Of a stretch of DNA of 35,675 nucleotides, positions 30,336 to 35,675 are shown piece after piece. Position numbers and translations under genes: made by a program. The notes under the pieces are model-generated. The model had not been told where the DNA came from, did not search any database, and saw only the letters and a program-made list of their open reading frames with translations. The stretch covers positions 1 to 35,675 of the forward strand of contig JAOIHS010000008.1 in NCBI GenBank assembly GCA_028135785.1, in the 5' to 3' direction. Numbering within the stretch: the first letter of the stretch is position 1; every line of letters starts with the position of its first letter. The stretch is from SAR86 cluster bacterium. Its GTDB lineage: Bacteria; Pseudomonadota; Gammaproteobacteria; Magnimaribacterales; AG-339-G14.

Positions 30336-31189
30336 ATCTGCTCCTTTATCTTGTCTTTTAGAATATTTAAATGAGGATTTATATTATCAGGGAAAGATTT
30401 ATTTAAAGCATCTTCATGATCAGGAAAATCTAAAATACCTTTTTTAAAACTGGGTCTGTTTTTTAATCTAATCCAGTATCCGTTTATTTTAGGTAATTCT
30501 GGCATCATTAAAATTGGGTCTAGTCTAACGTCAGCCATCCTATAAAAGCAGCACATTAGATTAATATCGGCATGATTAAATTCTCCATCTAGATAGCCAT
30601 CCTCTCTGAGAGCATTCTCTAATTCGATAATTGCTTCTACTAGGGCTTTGTAAGCCATTGGCCCTGCTTTATTCTTTATTGAAAAAAAGTACATCAAAAT
30701 GAATGTCATCTTTCTTTCTCTTCTTGGGTGTTTTCGGAATATATTCCAGATAGCTTTGAAGCTTAGTTTTTTTACTAGTGTCTCTATCAAATCAAGAGAA
30801 AAAATTGGGATAGCTGTGCCCAAGCTTTTCCCCAATGGGACGCCCTCAGTAATGGTGGTGTCATATACCCATTTTCTTAATTTTTCTCTTGCTTCTTCTT
30901 CGGCAGGCCATAAATTAATATTATTCTTTCCTTCAAGCTCATCTAGTCTTTCAATTATATAGGCGCTGTCTCTGACTATTTCATTATCTATCTTCAGAAC
31001 TGGGACTACGCCTGTTGGATTTATATTCTCCAAAAAATTCTTACTTAAATTTTCAGCTTCTTCATATTGGTCGCACAGTTTCATAGGTACACTCTCAAAT
31101 TCTAAACCTTTTTCGAATAGAGCAACTCGCACCATTTGACTGCACAGTGAGAAGTTAGCGTGGTATAAAATTAATTTTGGTTGAGACAT
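30332..31189 (-). CDS. Glutathione S-transferase family protein
   Basis: A 285-residue GST. The thioredoxin-like domain (residues 1 to about 85) begins LILYHANFSLCSQMVRVALFEKGLEFESVPM and contains NPTGVVPVLKIDNEIVRDSAYIIERLDE. The helical domain contains DGYLDGEFNHADINLMCCFYRM. It is longer than the usual 200-230 residues because of an extra helical insert (about 125-175, AIPIFSLDLIETLVKKLSFKAIWNIFRKH), as in ganglioside-associated or DHAR-like branches. Ser/Cys in SLCS is the likely glutathione-activating site. gshA for glutathione synthesis is 3 kb away. Confidence 0.88.
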   Translation of the reverse strand: MSQPKLILYHANFSLCSQMVRVALFEKGLEFESVPMKLCDQYEEAENLSKNFLENINPTGVVPVLKIDNEIVRDSAYIIERLDELEGKNNINLWPAEEEAREKLRKWVYDTTITEGVPLGKSLGTAIPIFSLDLIETLVKKLSFKAIWNIFRKHPRRERKMTFILMYFFSIKNKAGPMAYKALVEAIIELENALREDGYLDGEFNHADINLMCCFYRMADVRLDPILMMPELPKINGYWIRLKNRPSFKKGILDFPDHEDALNKSFPDNINPHLNILKDKIKEQI

Positions 31190-31303
31190 AATTTCCTATA
31201 ATTTCTTAATAATAGTATTTCATTTTATAAAATTATCGATATCTTTAATTTAGTTTAAGTAATTTTATTACCATAATGAATTATTTTATCTTAAGATAAT
31301 CTC

Positions 31304-31690
31304 ATGTTAGATAAAATTTTTCTTTTTCTTTTTGGAGTTGAATGGCTTGGATTTGGAATTCTCGGACTTTTTTTTCCCGAGATAATTGCTAATTTATTTG
31401 GCATTCAAAAACCCTCTCAAACTCTTTTTTATCTGAATGAAACAAGAGCCTTATATTGTTTCTTCACCATATTGGGAACTATGTCTTTAGTTTCAATGTA
31501 CAGACCTAGATTACAGAAAAAAGTTTATTTAACTTTTGCTATTTTGCTTGGTAGTTTTTTAATCGGGAGACTATTTAGTTTTGCGTTAGATGATAGCTTG
31601 AACACCACAACTGCTTATGTCTTTATAAATGAGCTGATAGTTTTTATTATTGCTTATTGGCGCTATTCGAAACGAGATTTTATTTTTTAA
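31304..31690 (+). CDS. Four-span small membrane protein (DUF4345-like)
   Basis: A 128-residue protein with four hydrophobic segments at about residues 5-28, 45-64, 73-93 and 100-118. The start IFLFLFGVEWLGFGILGLFFPE followed by RALYCFFTILGTMSL is similar in layout to DUF4345 proteins, but I hold that name loosely. It converges with the hydrolase gene and overlaps its end by 11 bases. Function unknown. Confidence 0.65.
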   Translation: MLDKIFLFLFGVEWLGFGILGLFFPEIIANLFGIQKPSQTLFYLNETRALYCFFTILGTMSLVSMYRPRLQKKVYLTFAILLGSFLIGRLFSFALDDSLNTTTAYVFINELIVFIIAYWRYSKRDFIF

Positions 31691-32627
31691 GAAGATTTTG
31701 TTCTAAAAAAGTCATTGCGTCTTTCTTGCATGCTCGCTTAAGATCCCAAGTGCCTCCAGTCCAAGCACCAAAACCTGCAAATTCTTCGAATAATTTCAAT
31801 CTATCATCGGGGCTATTTCCGGAGAGAATTTCTCCTTCTTTGGTTTCGTAGGTGATATTTCCACTCTTATCTATGCGCCCAAATTCTTCTGTTTTAGGCA
31901 CTAATGAATCTGGCCAAAATGTTTTTGGATACATTGAATCAAAACCATGAAGTGCATCAGGGTATAAAATATCGACAGAGTTTGATCCAGAATCATTTAT
32001 TCCTTTGGAGAGTCTTTGTACTAACGAAAAAGGAGCATAGTCATCTTTATCGCCAATTAAATTTAGCATCGGTGCATTTGTCCAACGCATCTCTTCAGGC
32101 CAATGCAAAGCTATGGGGTAATAACTTAAATGAAGTGCAAAACGCTCTCCATCTGGTGCTAGTTTTTCTGCCAAAGGCAACCATCCAGAATATAGAGAAG
32201 CTCCACCGCCCAGACTCCATCCACAAATACCGATTTTTTTTTCATTAATATCCGGATGCTTTGATAAAAACTTTAGTGGCTCAAATGCGTCTGCCATAAG
32301 CATGGCTGAGGTAACAGACATTTGATCTTCAACAGTCGATATTACTCCTCTTGCTTCAAAGCTATTGACCTGAAAAATGGCTATCCCGCTTTCAAGAAAT
32401 GTCTGAATCATTTCGTATTGAGCTGCTCCCCATCCGCCACTGTGGTGAACACAAACCATACAGGAATAGGGTTTTTTTGCTTTTTCTGGGAAAATTAGCC
32501 AGCCTTGTAGGTCTTGTTCCGGTAATTTATCTAATTCATTTAAAATATGGAAAAACTCAAAAGGATTAGTTGATTTATATTCAACATAACCAAATTCTCC
32601 TGACTTAAAAGCAATGTTTTTATTCAT
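31680..32627 (-). CDS. Dienelactone hydrolase-like alpha/beta hydrolase
   Basis: A 315-residue alpha/beta hydrolase. The nucleophile elbow is GICGWSLGGGAS (Ser138), the acid lies in LIGDKDDYAP and the His in DALHGFDSMYP. The oxyanion region is VCVHHSGGWG. It lacks a signal peptide. The family includes dienelactone hydrolases and other esterases. The neighbours do not reveal a pathway. It reads away from pckA across a 132-base gap that contains an inverted repeat. Confidence 0.82.
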   Translation of the reverse strand: MNKNIAFKSGEFGYVEYKSTNPFEFFHILNELDKLPEQDLQGWLIFPEKAKKPYSCMVCVHHSGGWGAAQYEMIQTFLESGIAIFQVNSFEARGVISTVEDQMSVTSAMLMADAFEPLKFLSKHPDINEKKIGICGWSLGGGASLYSGWLPLAEKLAPDGERFALHLSYYPIALHWPEEMRWTNAPMLNLIGDKDDYAPFSLVQRLSKGINDSGSNSVDILYPDALHGFDSMYPKTFWPDSLVPKTEEFGRIDKSGNITYETKEGEILSGNSPDDRLKLFEEFAGFGAWTGGTWDLKRACKKDAMTFLEQNLLKK

Positions 32628-32654
32628 AACAACTAAATATCATAATGGGAATTA

Positions 32655-32722
32655 ATATCATTTACGATATGATATATGTTTAAAGTTTGGCATAATAGCC
32701 TTCCTTTCAAGTTGGATATAAT
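32655..32722. promoter_or_regulatory. Inverted repeat and -10 element upstream of pckA
   Basis: ATATCAT (32655-32661) and ATGATAT (32669-32675) form a 7-bp inverted repeat with 7 bases between, and another ATATCAT lies near 32637. TATAAT at 32717-32722 is a perfect -10 for pckA without a good -35. The repeat is placed where an activator or repressor of pckA, or of the divergent hydrolase, could bind. Confidence 0.45.
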
Positions 32723-32759
32723 TTTTCATTTTAAGGAAAAAACTCAGGAGAAATAAATT

Positions 32760-34283
32760 TTGAATCACAATCTGCCAATTAACTCTCTTTTAGATATTGC
32801 CATTAAGAATGGTGAAGGGATTCAAGTTAAAAATGGTGCTTTTGTGGTTACAACGGGTAATAGAACCGGAAGAAGTCCAGCCGATAAATTTTTAGTAGAT
32901 GATGCCCTCACCCATGATGTCGTTGATTGGGGCGAACACAATAGGCCGGTAGAATCTTCCGTATTTTCAAAACTTTGGGATGAGTCTGAACAATACTTAA
33001 AACCTAAAGAAAAATACACAGCTGATCTTCATGTCGGAGCCAGTGCTGAACATTACCAACCAGTAACTATTGAAAATGAATTGGCTTGGCACAACATGTT
33101 TTGTCAGAGTCTTTTCATTCAACCCGAATCCTTCAATCCAAAGAATAAAGGCATTTGGCATTTGAGATCGGTACCGAGTTTTAAGTGTGATCCAGCACGC
33201 CATGGCACTAATTCTGATGGGACTGTAATGGTAAATTTTTCAACCAAACAAATTTTAGTTTTAGGTATTGCTTACGCTGGTGAAATGAAAAAGTCGATGT
33301 TCGGAATAATGAATTTCATTCTTCCTGAAGATGATGTTTTATCTATGCATTGTGCAGCTAATGCCGGAGATTCGGGTGATGTCTCTTTATTTTTTGGTTT
33401 ATCTGGAACAGGCAAAACAACCTTATCAGCAGATCCTAATAGATGGCTCATCGGTGATGACGAACATGGATGGGGAGATGGGATAGTCTTTAATATTGAA
33501 GGCGGTTGTTACGCAAAAACAGTAGATTTATCTCAAAAAAACGAACCAGTTATCTGGAATGCTATTAAAAATGGAACTATTTTAGAAAATGTAATATTTG
33601 ATCCTAAAAGTTTAGAAGTAGATTATACAAATCAATCATTGACTGAAAATACGAGAGCCTGCTACCCGCTTAGTCATGTTGAGCAACACTTACAAAAGAA
33701 TCATGGCGGCGAACCAAAAAATATAATATTTCTAACGTGTGATTTATCAGGGGTTATGCCTCCAGTTTCAATTCTAACCAAAGAGCAAGCTGCATACCAT
33801 TTCTTGAGTGGTTATACCGCCAAAGTTGGTTCGACAGAATTAGGTTCGACAGCTGAAATATCATCCACTTTCTCTAATTGTTTCGGTGCTCCCTTCTTTC
33901 CTAGAAAGGCTCAAGTATATGCAGATCTTTTAATGAAAAGAATTGATGGCTTTGACAGCAAAGTATTTATAGTCAACTCTGGTTGGACCGGCGGATCTTA
34001 TGGTGTTGGTGAAAGATTTAATATTCCAACTACGAGAAATATTATTAAAGCTATTCAATCTGGTTCAATAAATAATTCTCCTAAAGCAAATTTAGAAATT
34101 ATGAATGTTGAGATACCTACTGAGTTAGAAGGTGTAGATACCAAGCTTCTTAATCCTTCTGATACCTGGTCAGATCAAGACGATTATAAAAAAGCCGCTG
34201 AAGAACTGGCTCAAAAATTTAGTGATAATATTTCTAAATTTGACGTAGATGACGAAATCTTAGCCTCAGGACCAATAAGATAA
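32760..34283 (+). CDS. pckA: Phosphoenolpyruvate carboxykinase (ATP)
   Basis: A 507-residue ATP-dependent PEPCK, slightly shorter than the E. coli enzyme. RTGRSP (35-40) binds substrate, the P-loop is GLSGTGKTTL (about 213-222), kinase-2 is LIGDDEHGWGDG (about 230-241), and NTGWTGGSYGVGERF-like NSGWTGGSYGVGERF lies in the C-terminal part. It converts oxaloacetate to phosphoenolpyruvate, the first step of gluconeogenesis, fitting a cell living on acids and two-carbon units. The start is TTG, with AGGAG about 9 bases ahead; no ATG is available before conserved sequence begins. The rare start may limit expression. Confidence 0.96.
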   Translation: MNHNLPINSLLDIAIKNGEGIQVKNGAFVVTTGNRTGRSPADKFLVDDALTHDVVDWGEHNRPVESSVFSKLWDESEQYLKPKEKYTADLHVGASAEHYQPVTIENELAWHNMFCQSLFIQPESFNPKNKGIWHLRSVPSFKCDPARHGTNSDGTVMVNFSTKQILVLGIAYAGEMKKSMFGIMNFILPEDDVLSMHCAANAGDSGDVSLFFGLSGTGKTTLSADPNRWLIGDDEHGWGDGIVFNIEGGCYAKTVDLSQKNEPVIWNAIKNGTILENVIFDPKSLEVDYTNQSLTENTRACYPLSHVEQHLQKNHGGEPKNIIFLTCDLSGVMPPVSILTKEQAAYHFLSGYTAKVGSTELGSTAEISSTFSNCFGAPFFPRKAQVYADLLMKRIDGFDSKVFIVNSGWTGGSYGVGERFNIPTTRNIIKAIQSGSINNSPKANLEIMNVEIPTELEGVDTKLLNPSDTWSDQDDYKKAAEELAQKFSDNISKFDVDDEILASGPIR

Positions 34284-34342
34284 AATCTCTAAGACGCTTA
34301 AAATTCTCTTTATTTAAGTACCAATTTGCTTTATAAAAACTC

Positions 34343-35675
34343 ATGTCTGAAAGTTTTAAAGATACGTTAAATCGTTTTAGCGACCTTAATTTATTAAATT
34401 ATACAAAACACTCTGAAAGGGGTATAGAAAAGGAATCTTTGAGGGTTTTAGACTCAACAATTTCTTCATCTGACCATCCTAAAAAGTTAGGTGCCGCTTT
34501 AACAAATCCTTTCATTACTACTGATTTTTCTGAGTCTTTACTAGAAGTAATTACTCAGAAAAAAGGCAAGATTGAAGAGTCATTAAAAGATTTAGAAGAA
34601 GTCTTAGCTTTTTCACATCGCAATATTCCTGATGTGATTTGGCCTGGTAGCATTCCTTGTTCCATAGAAAATGAGAATAATATAAGAATAGCTGAGTATG
34701 GAAGTTCTAATTCAGCCAAACTAAAAGAACTCTATAGAAAAGGTTTGAGTTTAAGATACGGAAGCATGATGCAATGTGTTTCTGGAATTCATTATAATTT
34801 TTCACTTTCTAATGAATTCTTCGCCGTATGGGAAAATAAAGGAAATCACTCCAAGGCATTTCAAGATGAAAAATATTTGAGCTTAGTAAGAAACTTTAGG
34901 AGAAATGCTTGGTTACTTCTTTATCTTTTTGGTGCCAGTCCTATAGTTCCTAATAATTTTATAGGTAATCGTAAAAACTTCTTAAAACCATTTAACAAAG
35001 AAGATTCTTATTTGGAATATGCTACTTCTCTGAGAATGAGCGAATTAGGCTATATGTCAGAAGCACAAGATGATCTGCACATAACCTATAACACTCTAGA
35101 TGAATATATAGATAATTTAAAATTAGCTCTTACCAAGAAATTCTTACCCTATGAAAAAATTGGTATAAAAAAAGGGGATGATTACTTACAAATAAATGAC
35201 TGCATCATTCAAATTGAAAATGAATATTACAGTTCTATAAGGCCTAAAAGAGTTGTCGGCAGTGGTGAACGCCCTATTAATGTTCTAAGAGACAAGGGCA
35301 TAGAGTATGTTGAGGTTAGATGTATGGATAATAATCCTTTTTTTCATAGTAGCATTGACGAGGATACGGCTTATTTCTTAGAAACCTTTTTAATGGTTTC
35401 TTTAATTGAAGAAAACAAACCTTGCGATAAAAATGAAATAGTTGAAATACTTGATAATTGGCAATCAGTTGTCAAAGACGGTAGAAATCCAAATCTACAA
35501 TTAAAGGTTGAAAACACAGATATTTCTTTAACCGAAGCTGCAGAAAATATCATTGAGAAGATGAGATCTTACGCTGACGCCCTTCTGCCTGAAGCATCAG
35601 AGTTGAAAACAAAGATTTTAAAATCAATAAAGATTCAAGAAGCAAAATTAAAAGATTCTAGCAAAACTCCATCGG
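34343..35675 (+). CDS. gshA: Glutamate-cysteine ligase, N-terminal 444 codons (3' end outside window)
   Basis: A class 1 glutamate-cysteine ligase of the E. coli GshA type, open to the window edge. Family motifs are ERGIEKESLRVL, LGAALTNPFITTDFSESLLEVIT, MQCVSGIHYNFS, LLYLFGASPIVP, ATSLRMSELGY, RPKRVVGSGERP and YVEVRCMDNNPF. The E. coli protein has 518 residues, so about 75 are missing. It makes gamma-glutamylcysteine, the first step of glutathione synthesis. The ATG at 34343 gives the family's normal N-terminus, but no ribosome site is apparent. Confidence 0.93.
   Translation, partial: MSESFKDTLNRFSDLNLLNYTKHSERGIEKESLRVLDSTISSSDHPKKLGAALTNPFITTDFSESLLEVITQKKGKIEESLKDLEEVLAFSHRNIPDVIWPGSIPCSIENENNIRIAEYGSSNSAKLKELYRKGLSLRYGSMMQCVSGIHYNFSLSNEFFAVWENKGNHSKAFQDEKYLSLVRNFRRNAWLLLYLFGASPIVPNNFIGNRKNFLKPFNKEDSYLEYATSLRMSELGYMSEAQDDLHITYNTLDEYIDNLKLALTKKFLPYEKIGIKKGDDYLQINDCIIQIENEYYSSIRPKRVVGSGERPINVLRDKGIEYVEVRCMDNNPFFHSSIDEDTAYFLETFLMVSLIEENKPCDKNEIVEILDNWQSVVKDGRNPNLQLKVENTDISLTEAAENIIEKMRSYADALLPEASELKTKILKSIKIQEAKLKDSSKTPS

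Overview
The window is about 35.7 kb of AT-rich, gene-dense chromosome. Most genes read as a free-living marine gammaproteobacterium with a streamlined genome. The reasons are an E. coli-like xerC-yigB order, a Pseudomonas-like block of cytochrome c4, dsbA, engB and polA, SelO and GshA proteins of the gammaproteobacterial type, and accessory families common in open-ocean bacteria (DUF3604, HupE/UreJ, GMC oxidoreductase, CaiB transferase). A SAR86-like lineage would fit, but that is inference. No rRNA, tRNA, CRISPR array, transposase or prophage was recognised. The XerC at the left edge is the chromosomal dimer-resolution recombinase.

Layout. 1-1150: tail of xerC and yigB. 1145-5673 (minus): a pseudoazurin-like copper protein, then a tightly packed five-gene run of cytochrome c4, dsbA, a CitE-type lyase, a MaoC hydratase and a CaiB CoA-transferase. 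The last three resemble an itaconate/mesaconate to citramalyl-CoA to pyruvate + acetyl-CoA module. 5702-9717: engB, polA and dsbB. 9898-11502: small proteins of unknown function, including two acidic tandem paralogues with EF-hand-like loops, the second lacking a normal start codon. 11596-15149: a DNA-repair or defence-like island with a WYL regulator, a membrane protein, RmuC, a truncated gene meeting a truncated uracil-DNA glycosylase tail to tail, and a Cas4-like nuclease. 15358-16920: a secreted protein and two unknown genes. 16960-19123: three tandem secreted paralogues. 19177-21526: a thermonuclease homologue, a DUF2237 protein and SelO. 21527-22226: a 700-base gap that holds two microproteins. 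22227-24921: an MDR dehydrogenase and a GMC oxidoreductase. 25025-28861: DUF3604, a parvulin isomerase and HupE/UreJ. 28899-32627: a lipoprotein, a nitroreductase, a GST, a membrane protein and an alpha/beta hydrolase. 32760-35675: pckA and the first 444 codons of gshA.

The most interesting signal is a pair of near-identical palindromes, CGACA-N5-TGTCG, at 11537-11551 and 16152-16166. Both lie between divergent genes, and I found none elsewhere. In each, both arms are followed outward, exactly 8 bases past a 9-base box of the form TTGTCGGAT, by a -10-like hexamer (TATAAT, TACTAT, TAAAAT, CATAAT). This is the layout of the mycobacterial RecA-NDp promoter (TTGTCRGTG-N8-TAN3T) used by the WYL activator PafBC. 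The gene beside the first site encodes a WYL-family regulator. I therefore propose a WYL-controlled regulon, possibly DNA-damage responsive, read from two bidirectional promoters and including RmuC and several unknown genes.
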